From contig JAJPEA010000015.1 in NCBI GenBank assembly GCA_023252335.1, positions 1 to 18,665 on the forward strand: DNA of 18,665 nucleotides, in the 5' to 3' direction. The notes beneath the pieces are model-generated. The model worked only from the letters and a program-made list of their open reading frames with translations, was not told the origin of the DNA and searched no databases. This document shows positions 1 to 6,294 of this stretch, one piece after another; the first letter of the stretch is position 1, and every line of letters starts with the position of its first letter. The DNA comes from Nitrosotalea sp. (GTDB taxonomy: Archaea; Thermoproteota; Nitrososphaeria; Nitrososphaerales; Nitrosopumilaceae). The position numbers and the translations under genes are program-made.

Positions 1-618
1 ATCATAATTACAATAGTTGCAGTAATCTACATGGCATCACCCCATGAAACCAAGTCACCAGAATTAACTCCCCAGATGATCATGGAAAACGGATCACCCG
101 TCTTGGGAGACCCTAATGCAAATGTAACCATCGTAGAATTTGGTGATTACCAGTGTACATACTGTCACCTGTTTCATGAAAATACCAAAGCTGCATTATT
201 GCAACAATATGTTGACACAGGCAAGGTCAACTTTGTATTTCGAGACTTTCCTCTAAACGGACCTGATTCAGTATTGGCTGCAGAAGCAGCATATTGTGCA
301 GGTGACCAAAACGAATACTGGCAATACCATGATGAACTGTACAAAAACTGGGCAGGAGAAAAGACAGGATGGGTAAATCAAAAGTCACTTGATATGTTTG
401 CTACAACAGTTGGCCTGGATCTAGGCAAGTTTGATAAATGCATGGCAAATAATACGTATGAGCAAAAAGTCTTGGACAATCAAAAATTTGGCGAAAACAT
501 TGGCATAGATGGCACTCCCTCATTTATCATATTTAGCGGTAAACAGATTACAAAGCTAGTGGGCGCACAACCATTATCAGAATTCCAGCAAGTCATAAAT
601 AAATTCCAAAATAGCTAA
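1..618 (+). CDS. DsbA-like thiol-disulfide oxidoreductase, membrane anchored (5' end outside window)
   Basis: This is a thioredoxin-fold protein of the DsbA/Thioredoxin_4 kind, expected to oxidise or isomerise disulfides outside the membrane. The first ATG is at 31, but the frame is open to position 1 and those ten codons read IIITIVAVIY, the end of a hydrophobic helix. The true start therefore lies upstream and the protein is probably anchored by an N-terminal segment. Numbered from the ATG at 31, the redox motif C42-T-Y-C45 follows the strand VTIVEFGDYQ, and the cis-proline is in GTPSF (P163). C89 and C137 are extra cysteines that could form a second disulfide. The stop is 13 nt before the release-factor gene, so the two may be co-transcribed. 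The fold and redox role are secure; the substrate and exact subfamily are not. Confidence 0.88.
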   Translation: MIITIVAVIYMASPHETKSPELTPQMIMENGSPVLGDPNANVTIVEFGDYQCTYCHLFHENTKAALLQQYVDTGKVNFVFRDFPLNGPDSVLAAEAAYCAGDQNEYWQYHDELYKNWAGEKTGWVNQKSLDMFATTVGLDLGKFDKCMANNTYEQKVLDNQKFGENIGIDGTPSFIIFSGKQITKLVGAQPLSEFQQVINKFQNS

Positions 619-631
619 AGGTAGTTGAACA

Positions 632-1906
632 ATGGTCAAGCCCAAGATAGAAAAACAAGATTCTGTAAAATTATACAAACTACGAAAGATGTTAGAAGAA
701 TTGTCTGATCATGCAGGACGAGGAACCGAATTAATCACACTCTATGTCCCTCCAAAAAAGGCACTACACGAAGTCATAAACAATCTTCGTGAAGAACAGG
801 GAACTGCAGACAATATCAAGTCTGATCTTACAAGGACACATGTAGTTGATGCACTATCTAGAGTAATTCAGAGACTAAAGCTGTACAAGTCATCCCCTGA
901 AAAGGGTCTAGTCATGTTCTGTGGTGCACTTCCACCACCAGGAGGCGGACCAATTGGAAGTGAAGTGATAAAATTGTTTGAGATAGAGCCACCAAAGGAG
1001 CTGCAGACATTTCTTTACAGATGCGATGATCATTTCCATGTAGACATTCTCAAAGACATGCTAAAAGACGATAACATGATTGGCTTTTTGGCAATTGATG
1101 CAAAAGATGCAGGATGGGGATTGTTACGTGGAGACAAACTAGACGTTTTATCAGAGACATCATCTGGAGTTGCAGGAAAGCACAGACAAGGAGGCCAGTC
1201 TGCAAGAAGATTTGAGCGACTCAGAGAGATGGAGCTCAACGAATACTATAATCGAGTTGCACACACAACACGAGAATATTTCATTGATATCTATCCTGTC
1301 AAAGGCTTGATAGTCTCAGGCCCAGGACCCACAAAGGAGAACTTTATCAAAGAAAATTATCTTGAATACAGGTTACAAAACAATATTTTGGCAACACTTG
1401 ATTGCTCATACGCAGGTTCTGAAGGTGTACGCGAAGCATTTGTCAAAGCTCATGATGTTCTTACAGATTACAGAATGGTAGAAGAAAAAAAACTTGTAGA
1501 CAAGTTGTTCAATGACATACACTTTTCAAGAGGACTTGCAACCTATGGCCTCAATGATATTATTGATTTGCTAAAAAGAAATGTCGTGTCCATCATATTA
1601 ATTACAGATGATACCAATTTGAGAAAAATCGATATCACTTGTAAGAGATGTCAAAATGTACAAAGCGAGATACTAGAGCGCCCCAAAGTGATTCCAAGAC
1701 TCCAAGAACTACTCAGCAAGCCATGTCCGAGCTGCAAAAGCATGGACTTGGAATCAACAGAGCGAGACATTGTTGATTACCTTGATTTGATTGCAGGCCA
1801 AACAGGTGCCAAAGTTGAAGTCATCACAGGTGCAACAGAATATGGTGCAATGCTCTCAAGCATAGGCAAAGTTGGGGCATTTTTAAGATACAATCCAAAC
1901 CAATAA
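632..1906 (+). CDS. prf1: Peptide chain release factor subunit 1 (aRF1)
   Basis: aRF1 recognises all three stop codons in the ribosomal A site and triggers peptidyl-tRNA hydrolysis. At 424 aa it has the usual archaeal/eukaryotic class-I factor length. Domain 1 carries the decoding motifs N61-I-K-S64 and Y129-R-C131-D-D-H-F135 (YxCxxxF). Domain 2 carries the catalytic loop GKHRQGGQSARRF with GGQ at 187-189. The C-terminal domain has two cysteine pairs, C337-x-x-C340 and C365-x-x-C368, consistent with the zinc-binding mini-domain found in archaeal aRF1. The ATG at 632 follows the DsbA-like stop by 13 nt with an AAGGTAG stretch as a plausible ribosome site. Identification is firm. The thiol-redox neighbours on both sides do not change the predicted role. 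Confidence 0.98.
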   Translation: MVKPKIEKQDSVKLYKLRKMLEELSDHAGRGTELITLYVPPKKALHEVINNLREEQGTADNIKSDLTRTHVVDALSRVIQRLKLYKSSPEKGLVMFCGALPPPGGGPIGSEVIKLFEIEPPKELQTFLYRCDDHFHVDILKDMLKDDNMIGFLAIDAKDAGWGLLRGDKLDVLSETSSGVAGKHRQGGQSARRFERLREMELNEYYNRVAHTTREYFIDIYPVKGLIVSGPGPTKENFIKENYLEYRLQNNILATLDCSYAGSEGVREAFVKAHDVLTDYRMVEEKKLVDKLFNDIHFSRGLATYGLNDIIDLLKRNVVSIILITDDTNLRKIDITCKRCQNVQSEILERPKVIPRLQELLSKPCPSCKSMDLESTERDIVDYLDLIAGQTGAKVEVITGATEYGAMLSSIGKVGAFLRYNPNQ

Positions 1907-1920
1907 TCAAAACATATCTC

Positions 1921-1935
1921 TAAATAATTTAAAAT
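1921..1935 (+). promoter_or_regulatory. Possible TATA box for the thioredoxin-like gene
   Basis: The short gap after prf1 contains TAAATAATTTAAAAT, an AT-rich TATA-like stretch 13-27 nt before the ATG at 1948. The spacing fits an archaeal promoter with a very short or absent leader only if the upstream half is the box. Readthrough from prf1 is equally possible. Confidence 0.4.
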
Positions 1936-1947
1936 CCAATTCAAGTT

Positions 1948-2268
1948 ATGGAGCATGTTGAACCAGAAGAGTTTGACGGTAAAGTGCTAGGACATGGCAA
2001 GAAAACAGTGGTTTTATTTTATGCAACATGGTGTCCGTATTGTTCCAATTTCAAGCCAACATTCGAGTCTGCAAAAATTGAGACTGCAAATAAGATAGGC
2101 GCCATAATTGATGAAGACGAAAATCCGCTCTGGGATAGATTCAACATCCAAGCAGTACCCACAATGATTGCATTCCAAGATGGAAAGATAATCTCAAGAA
2201 GAGATGCTAGAAAGAGTGTAGGCCTGACAAAATCAGATATGGATTCTATTGTTAAAGAACTAGCCTGA
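1948..2268 (+). CDS. Small thioredoxin-like protein
   Basis: This 106-aa single-domain thioredoxin-fold protein has no signal peptide or membrane segment, so it is probably a cytoplasmic disulfide reductase. The active site is A-T-W-C29-P-Y-C32 after the hydrophobic strand VVLFY, and the cis-proline loop is AVPTM (P71). The CPYC dipeptide is more like glutaredoxin or Dsb proteins than the CGPC of classical thioredoxins, so its redox potential may differ. No thioredoxin reductase is encoded here, so the partner is unknown. The start at 1948 is the first ATG and gives a standard N-terminus (EPEEFDGKVLG). Its last 9 nt overlap the 3' end of the convergent HIT gene. Confidence 0.88.
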   Translation: MEHVEPEEFDGKVLGHGKKTVVLFYATWCPYCSNFKPTFESAKIETANKIGAIIDEDENPLWDRFNIQAVPTMIAFQDGKIISRRDARKSVGLTKSDMDSIVKELA

Positions 2269-2673
2269 TTTTATTTTGTTTTTAATCTTTTTTGCCAATG
2301 CAGCAAGATCATCTTCATTTGAAATCATTCTTTTTGTCCACAGGTTTCCTGCTTGACCATATCGTGGAATGATATGTACATGCACATGTGGGATTATTTG
2401 ATTTGCAGATCTGCCGTTGTTTTGGCCAATGTTAAATCCGTCTGCACCTGTTGCTGCAATTATCGCACGCGCTACTACCGGTACTTTGGAAAATAACTTG
2501 GCAACTGCAACATCAGTCATGTCGGTGATTTTTTCATGATGCATCTTTGGCATTACTAGCGAGTGGCCTTTTTGTATAGGATACTTGTCCATGATTGCAA
2601 CATGTGATTCATCTTCAAATATCACATAGGCATCTTCTTTTTTATTTATGACATTGCAAAAAAGACAATCCAT
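2260..2673 (-). CDS. HIT-family (histidine triad) nucleotide hydrolase or transferase
   Basis: HIT proteins cleave phosphoanhydride or phosphoramidate bonds of nucleotide conjugates such as AMP-lysine or dinucleoside polyphosphates. The 137-aa length is normal for the HINT/Fhit-type branch. The triad motif H96-V-H98-V-H100-I-I sits near the C-terminus, with H98 the expected nucleophile. The upstream NIGQNNGRSANQIIPH segment matches the family pattern (NxGxxxGQxVxHxHxH). C3-x-x-C6 at the N-terminus (CLFC) is typical of many HIT proteins and could bind metal. The ATG at 2673 is 26 nt from a TATA box, so the mRNA is probably leaderless. The substrate cannot be read from sequence. Confidence 0.93.
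   Translation of the reverse strand: MDCLFCNVINKKEDAYVIFEDESHVAIMDKYPIQKGHSLVMPKMHHEKITDMTDVAVAKLFSKVPVVARAIIAATGADGFNIGQNNGRSANQIIPHVHVHIIPRYGQAGNLWTKRMISNEDDLAALAKKIKNKIKSG
2269..2283 (+). terminator. T-rich terminator after the thioredoxin-like gene
   Basis: Directly after the TGA stop the plus strand reads TTTTATTTTGTTTTT, the oligo-T type of signal that ends archaeal transcription without a hairpin. It lies inside the C-terminal codons of the convergent HIT gene, where the complement encodes a Lys/Asn/Ile-rich tail. Confidence 0.5.
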
Positions 2674-2694
2674 GTCTTTTTCTGATGTATATTT

Positions 2695-2702
2695 TATTTA
2701 TA
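2695..2702 (-). promoter_or_regulatory. TATA box for the HIT gene (leaderless)
   Basis: On the minus strand the sequence reads TATAAATAAAATATAC, with the TATAAA core at 2702-2697. Its centre is about 26 nt upstream of the HIT start codon, the distance expected for transcription starting at the A of ATG. Confidence 0.72.
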
Positions 2703-2774
2703 CTCACCTTCAAGATTACCTCTGAGCATCTCAGATACTGTTATTTAGGGTAAAATTTTGACTTGGATTGTCAA

Positions 2775-3377
2775 ATGGGCAAAAAAGATAGAGAAGAGCG
2801 AGTGCAGGAACGAGAGACTTTTTACCAAAAACGACAAAAGACCCAATTTAAGAACAAGGCAATAGCCATTGGCATTCTAGCAGGAATTGTGGCAGTCCTT
2901 GGAATTTCAAGTTACAATTTTTACGTGTTATCATCAACTGTAACACCAAGTGGAGAGCCACCAGGTTCAGGCCCTCTTGGAAAAATTCACATCCATGCAG
3001 GAATTTTGACAATGATATATGGTCAACAGTTTGATTATTCATCAACGGCGTATCAAATCAAGAGTCCATACATCAGTTTCCAGAAAGGAAATGGTGAGAC
3101 AATACATGCCATGGCAACCAACGTAACCATGGGTTTCCTATTTGATTCACTACACATTGGACTAGACGACAAGTGCTTTACATTCCCTGACAAGCGAGCA
3201 TTTTGCACAAATAGCAATTACACACTAAAGTTCTATGTCAACCACCACCAGGTTCCAGACTTGAGAAACTATGTCTTCAAGGACCAAGACAGAATGTTGA
3301 TTTCATATGGTAACGAGAACGAAACACAGATCAATGCACAACTAGCAAGACTAGACGGATTCCAGTTAATCACTTAG
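2775..3377 (+). CDS. Membrane-anchored protein with His-rich extracytoplasmic domain, function unknown
   Basis: I do not recognise a named family. The frame allows a TTG start at 2763, but the ATG at 2775 gives a cleaner N-terminus (MGKKDREERVQERE), so I use it (200 aa). Residues 1-27 are strongly charged, possibly a short coiled coil. Residues 28-50 form one hydrophobic helix, followed by a Pro/Gly linker (58-68) and an extracytoplasmic domain of about 130 residues. That domain contains HIHAG (72-74), ETIHAM (H111), SLHIGL (H127), two cysteines C134 and C144 able to form a disulfide, and VNHHQV (157-158). The repeated histidines suggest metal binding, which is inference. DsbA-like and thioredoxin-like genes nearby could supply the disulfide. 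The 3' end overlaps the convergent FN3 gene by 4 nt. Confidence 0.8.
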   Translation: MGKKDREERVQERETFYQKRQKTQFKNKAIAIGILAGIVAVLGISSYNFYVLSSTVTPSGEPPGSGPLGKIHIHAGILTMIYGQQFDYSSTAYQIKSPYISFQKGNGETIHAMATNVTMGFLFDSLHIGLDDKCFTFPDKRAFCTNSNYTLKFYVNHHQVPDLRNYVFKDQDRMLISYGNENETQINAQLARLDGFQLIT

Positions 3378-4582
3378 GGTTCTGCAAGTTCGTCTTTTAG
3401 TTCCTTGAATTCATCCAGAGTTATTTCGCCTTTTGCCAACCTAGTTTTGAGGATCATCATTGCTTTGTCACCATCATCTTGATTTGTTGGCTCTTCAGGC
3501 TGCACTATAGTCTCGCTCTTTTCCTTGACAGGGTCACTTGATGGATTTTGTTTTCTTTTAAGATACAATATGAAAATAACAATGCCTGCACCAACAAGAG
3601 AAATTATTGGATAAATTACAAGATTGGAAATGTTTGGTATGCCATTTTGCGTAGAGCCATTTCCTTGTCCAGTTGTAGATTTTTGTATTCCTTGATCTGA
3701 TGCATCGTTTACACTCATTGTTTCGTTTAGCTTGACTGTTTGAGCACTGGAAGAACTTGGTGAAGGATTACCGCCATGCAATAACGCTTGTAATCTTTGT
3801 GCATCAGCTAGTCTTTGTTTGAGTAAATCTTCAAGAGAAGGAGCAGAAGAGGGATTGGTTCCAGTGCTCGTAGTGCCCTGTGTTGTAGGCGGACTAGGAA
3901 CTGCCAGTGTAGTTGCAACTATAACATTAGAGGGCGGACTGGTTCCACCCGAGTTTACAGCATACACTCGATACATGTATGAGGTGTTTGGAGTAAGACC
4001 AGTATCTGCAAATGACGTTGATTGAATAACAGTAACTGATGTAGACCATGTAGTACCGCCATCAGCAGAGCGTCCAATCTGATATCCAGGAGGTGTTGGG
4101 CCACCAGCATTTGCAGGAGCAGCCCAGTTGAGATCAATTTCTGTTGGGGAAATGGTTTGTGCCGTCAATGAGGTAGGTTGTGAAGGAGCAATAGGAGAGC
4201 CATCTGGTGAGAAAACAAAGCTTACAGTTTGTCCACTTTGTTTGTTTGCAATAAAGGCAGTTGCGTTGTATGTCCCCTTGAGTGCAAATTTTTGCTGGTT
4301 GCCAGATGCACTACTGGTATCAACTGATACCTGAAATTGATGGCTACTGTCTGCATTTCCTGATGCAAGTAAAACAAACTTGTTAGTTGGATCAAAGACA
4401 AGTATTGTCACATTAGGAGGATCTGTTGGTAACACAGTACCAGAAAAGTAGATAGTACTTCCTCCCTTGTAAAAAGTGGAACTTGTTTTAAGCGAAGTCA
4501 CTTCTGCAAACGCTGGAATCATTCCAATTGATATCACAATTACAGCTAACAGCGCTAAAAGATACAATCCAAGTTTACGCAT
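3374..4582 (-). CDS. Secreted/membrane FN3-domain protein with cytoplasmic SHOCT tail
   Basis: This 402-aa protein has a clear N-terminal signal segment (1-26: charged MRKLG, hydrophobic core, PAFAE cleavage-like site). A beta-rich region at about 27-128 follows (GGSTIYFSGTV, LVFDPTNKFVLLA), resembling repeats of archaeal surface proteins. A fibronectin type III domain spans about 131-226 (PTSLTAQTISPTEIDLNW ... YRVYAVNSGG ... VIVATT). A low-complexity Ser/Thr/Pro/Gly stretch (227-318) contains a short helix EDLLKQRLADAQRLQALL. One transmembrane helix lies at about 321-341 (IYPIISLVGAGIVIFILYL), followed by a basic stop-transfer KRK and an acidic tail ending in a SHOCT-like motif (LKTRLAKGEITLDEFKELK, 378-396). 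The likely role is a cell-surface adhesion or structural protein; the ligand is unknown. Confidence 0.87.
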   Translation of the reverse strand: MRKLGLYLLALLAVIVISIGMIPAFAEVTSLKTSSTFYKGGSTIYFSGTVLPTDPPNVTILVFDPTNKFVLLASGNADSSHQFQVSVDTSSASGNQQKFALKGTYNATAFIANKQSGQTVSFVFSPDGSPIAPSQPTSLTAQTISPTEIDLNWAAPANAGGPTPPGYQIGRSADGGTTWSTSVTVIQSTSFADTGLTPNTSYMYRVYAVNSGGTSPPSNVIVATTLAVPSPPTTQGTTSTGTNPSSAPSLEDLLKQRLADAQRLQALLHGGNPSPSSSSAQTVKLNETMSVNDASDQGIQKSTTGQGNGSTQNGIPNISNLVIYPIISLVGAGIVIFILYLKRKQNPSSDPVKEKSETIVQPEEPTNQDDGDKAMMILKTRLAKGEITLDEFKELKDELAEP

Positions 4583-4600
4583 ATCAAAAATCTAGCGCTC

Positions 4601-4613
4601 TAATTATTAAAAA
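4601..4613 (-). promoter_or_regulatory. TATA box for the FN3/SHOCT gene
   Basis: The minus strand reads TTTTTAATAATTAGAG here. Its centre lies about 25 nt upstream of the ATG at 4582, consistent with leaderless transcription. The rest of 4583-4800 shows no gene I can support. Confidence 0.6.
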
Positions 4614-4781
4614 CTCAGTAGAATTGCCGAGAAGTGTTAATTAAACTAAAAAAATTTGACATGAATGCAGGACTTGTAAAACGCATGGGTAAGATTGCAT
4701 TTTCTGCTTTAATTACACAATAAAATTATCATGTAGTGATTTGACATTATTAGTAAAGCCAACGAAGAGATTTGTCAATTT

Positions 4782-4796
4782 ATGGGTAAAGCCCAT
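4782..4796 (-). terminator. Short hairpin after the three-gene hypothetical operon
   Basis: ATGGGTAAAGCCCAT is a perfect 5-bp inverted repeat with a 5-nt loop, 4 nt beyond the TAG stop of the last gene of the minus-strand operon. No long T-run follows, so a termination or mRNA 3'-end role is only plausible. Confidence 0.3.
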
Positions 4797-4800
4797 GATT

Positions 4801-5070
4801 CTATTTTGAAATTCCACGTTTCTTTTCGACTTCGTATTCTTCCCTAGTCAAAGTACGAACAACATTGGTAGATTGAAATGTAAAAAGCGGTGTTCCAGTG
4901 GGATCTTTTGCTACTTGGCCATCCAGAGTTGTTAATTTCATAACTTTGGTTACAGCTACCCGTATGCCTATTATGACATCATCATCAGGTACTGAAATGT
5001 AGGTCCAACCTTCTTCCAGAGTACTATGAGGTGCATATTTTGATTTCAATTGATTAGGATCAAATGTCAT
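4801..5070 (-). CDS. Hypothetical protein, third gene of the unknown operon
   Basis: This 89-aa soluble protein has no signal peptide, membrane helix or cysteine, and I do not recognise a family. It has a beta-strand-like core (WTYISVPDDDVIIGIRVAVT, then TPLFTFQSTNVVRTL) followed by a charged helical tail (TREEYEVEKKRGISK). Its ATG at 5070 directly follows the TAA stop of the preceding gene (TAAATG), so the two are probably translationally coupled. It is the last gene of a three-gene unit starting at 5849. The tight coupling and normal codon pattern support a real gene. Co-function with the two preceding genes is inference; a small partner or inhibitor is possible but unproven. Confidence 0.75.
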   Translation of the reverse strand: MTFDPNQLKSKYAPHSTLEEGWTYISVPDDDVIIGIRVAVTKVMKLTTLDGQVAKDPTGTPLFTFQSTNVVRTLTREEYEVEKKRGISK

Positions 5071-5442
5071 TTACTTCGTCTTTTCCAGTTTTTGTTTAAT
5101 CCATTTTGTAAAATCTTTAAAGAATGAATGGTTGGAAACGTCAACTATAGTGACTGACATTCCACCCAATTGTATTTCTTCTCTGAATTCTGGCATTATG
5201 GCATATTCTATGTGATCAACTGGCAAATGGCCCAAGAGCAGTTGTTTGCTCACACTATCTGTTTGCGCATACGCAAAATGTCTGAAAATGATCCCATTTG
5301 CCCAGAAAAGATTGCCGACCCTACCAGTTGTTCCCCTAGGCACGCCACTAGTCATAGATGTCACAAATGCGTTCGGACTATCAAATTTCATGTAAGTTCT
5401 TACGGTGATTTTTGTATATGGCTTTAAAGAAAAAGTCGGCAT
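5071..5442 (-). CDS. Hypothetical protein, second gene of the unknown operon
   Basis: This 123-aa protein belongs to no family I recognise. A GTG at 5451 would overlap the upstream stop as GTGA and add three residues. However, the minus strand reads GGTGATagacATG, and GGTGAT is a strong complement to the archaeal 16S 3' end, so the ATG at 5442 is the better start and its ribosome site covers the upstream TGA. The protein looks beta-rich in its first part (FSLKPYTKITVRTYMKF) with a Gly/Arg-rich loop (SGVPRGTTGRVGN). A hydrophobic segment VTIVDV (about 96-101) precedes a Lys-rich amphipathic C-terminal helix (FFKDFTKWIKQKLEKTK). No catalytic motif is obvious. Its position between an AbrB-like gene and another small gene suggests a shared, unknown task. 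Confidence 0.75.
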   Translation of the reverse strand: MPTFSLKPYTKITVRTYMKFDSPNAFVTSMTSGVPRGTTGRVGNLFWANGIIFRHFAYAQTDSVSKQLLLGHLPVDHIEYAIMPEFREEIQLGGMSVTIVDVSNHSFFKDFTKWIKQKLEKTK

Positions 5443-5451
5443 GTCTATCAC
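5443..5451 (-). promoter_or_regulatory. Shine-Dalgarno site overlapping a stop codon
   Basis: GGTGAT lies 4 nt before the ATG at 5442. It contains the TGA stop of the upstream AbrB-like gene, which favours reinitiation and decides the start of the second operon gene. Confidence 0.6.
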
Positions 5452-5849
5452 CCTTGTAATATTGGTGGCACAATTCCAACAGTAGATGTACTCACACTTA
5501 GAAGTTCTTTCATAGATGAAGGAGCCGTAGAATTTACAAAATTAATTTTATCTAGATCATCAACCTGTTTTCTAGCAGACTTGAACTGATCACTCCCGTC
5601 AAAAATTCCGTCTTCTTTTATCTTGTTTTTGATTTCTAGCGGTAGTTTATTCCAGGTAGTTTCCATCTCAGACCAATCAAGCATATCATACCATTCTGCT
5701 TTTTTTGCTTTGAATAGCAGATAATCCTCTTTACCAAGATTTAGTTCTCTGACTACATCGGAAGGGATGTTGATCCTATGGATGTGGTAATTATTCGTCT
5801 TGTCGTTTACTATTCGGTTAACTTTTGCTACAAATACCTTTGTGACCAT
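5448..5849 (-). CDS. AbrB/SpoVT-like N-terminal domain protein, first gene of the unknown operon
   Basis: Residues 20-50 of this 133-aa protein (YHIHRINIPSDVVRELNLGK then EDYLLFKAKK) follow the swapped-hairpin pattern of AbrB/SpoVT DNA-binding domains: a basic strand, an I-P turn, a helix ending in LNLG and a strand-forming hydrophobic segment. Such domains are common in antitoxins and transition-state regulators. Residues 51-133 do not match anything I know. They include an acidic/aromatic helix (WYDMLDWSEMETTWNKL), a Lys-rich helix and a Ser/Thr/Pro-rich tail ending PPILQG. The upstream region carries a TATA box and repeats, including TGACCAT twice 20 bp apart, one copy covering the start codon, so autoregulation is plausible. 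Assignment to the fold is moderate; being a toxin-antitoxin component is speculation. Confidence 0.72.
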   Translation of the reverse strand: MVTKVFVAKVNRIVNDKTNNYHIHRINIPSDVVRELNLGKEDYLLFKAKKAEWYDMLDWSEMETTWNKLPLEIKNKIKEDGIFDGSDQFKSARKQVDDLDKINFVNSTAPSSMKELLSVSTSTVGIVPPILQG

Positions 5850-5877
5850 AATACCATGTTTATGACCATGGTGGTAT
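5843..5877. repeat. Spaced direct and inverted repeats at the start of the AbrB-like operon
   Basis: TGACCAT occurs at 5843-5849 and 5863-5869, exactly 20 bp apart (about two helical turns). ATACCA (5851-5856) is mirrored by TGGTAT (5872-5877). One copy overlaps the start codon and the other lies between it and the TATA box, as expected of autoregulatory operators. Confidence 0.4.
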
Positions 5878-5882
5878 ATAAT
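5875..5882 (-). promoter_or_regulatory. TATA box of the AbrB-like operon
   Basis: TATATAAT (minus-strand ATTATATA) lies with its centre about 29 nt before the ATG at 5849. It sits between the palindrome at 5884-5893 and repeats nearer the gene. Confidence 0.6.
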
Positions 5883-5883
5883 T

Positions 5884-5901
5884 CTGTATACAGTGTTATA
5901 C
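5884..5901. promoter_or_regulatory. Palindromic operator candidate between divergent genes
   Basis: CTGTATACAG (5884-5893) is a perfect 10-bp palindrome. Overlapping it, GTATA-cagtgt-TATAC (5886-5901) forms a second dyad. Both lie next to the minus-operon TATA box and about 20 nt before the TATA box of the divergent winged-helix gene, a good position for a repressor or activator of both. Confidence 0.45.
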
Positions 5902-5916
5902 GATTAAAATTGCCTT

Positions 5917-5926
5917 TTTTATATTA
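5917..5926 (+). promoter_or_regulatory. TATA box of the winged-helix gene
   Basis: TTTTATATTA is centred about 28 nt before the GTG at 5950, supporting leaderless translation from GTG. Confidence 0.6.
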
Positions 5927-5949
5927 GTAGGTACAACCACTCATGCATA

Positions 5950-6195
5950 GTGAGTTCAGAACTAACCCCAATTCAGAAGACTGCGCTGGTTGCACTAGCG
6001 GATGCATGTGGATATTCCATACATGCTCATCCTCCAGAAGGGGCAATTTTAAAAAAAGTTAGATCACATCTTAGAGGTGACATAAGAAAGGCATTGAATC
6101 AATTACACAAAATGGGATTGGCACATAAACATCCCACCGGTGGAAATACGACTTGGAACATAACACAAGAAGGATTAAACTTAGCACGACAATAG
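5950..6195 (+). CDS. Small winged-helix DNA-binding protein
   Basis: This 81-aa protein is almost entirely one winged helix-turn-helix domain. Helix 1 is TPIQKTALVALADACGY, a basic segment follows (GAILKKVRSHLR), the recognition helix region is GDIRKALNQLHKMGL, and the wing is AHKHPTGGNTTWNITQEGLN. It resembles small archaeal MarR/ArsR-like regulators with no effector domain. The start is GTG at 5950, placed about 28 nt after a TATA box; the ATG at 5943 is in another frame. It is transcribed divergently from the AbrB-like operon and shares with it a control region containing a perfect palindrome, so it is a candidate regulator of that operon, of itself, or of ilvD downstream. The fold is confident, the target inferred. 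Confidence 0.82.
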   Translation: MSSELTPIQKTALVALADACGYSIHAHPPEGAILKKVRSHLRGDIRKALNQLHKMGLAHKHPTGGNTTWNITQEGLNLARQ

Positions 6196-6262
6196 ATCTT
6201 CACTCTAAGCAAACACACTTCATTTAGACTAGGTGATCTCATGTATGAAATTGTGTAATATG

Positions 6263-6270
6263 TATAAAAT
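6263..6270 (+). promoter_or_regulatory. TATA box of ilvD
   Basis: TATAAAAT (after TG) is centred about 28 nt before the ATG at 6295. No Shine-Dalgarno sequence precedes that ATG, so ilvD mRNA is probably leaderless. Confidence 0.65.
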
Positions 6271-6294
6271 AGGGAAGAAAACATAGTGACAATC

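Noticed and set aside
4661..4723. Short ORF MNAGLVKRMGKIAFSALITQ in the gap between the FN3 gene and the hypothetical operon
   Set aside because: Only 20 codons, promoter spacing is poor (about 20 nt from TTAATTAAAC), no ribosome site and no recognisable motif.
5170..5427. Plus-strand ORF of 85 aa opposite the hypothetical operon
   Set aside because: Shadow of the minus-strand gene; composition is not protein-like and it has no promoter or ribosome site.
4801..5849. Reading the three-gene operon as a classical toxin-antitoxin system
   Set aside because: Only the head gene shows an antitoxin-like DNA-binding domain; no RelE, MazF, PIN or other toxin signature is visible in the other two, so I leave the function open.
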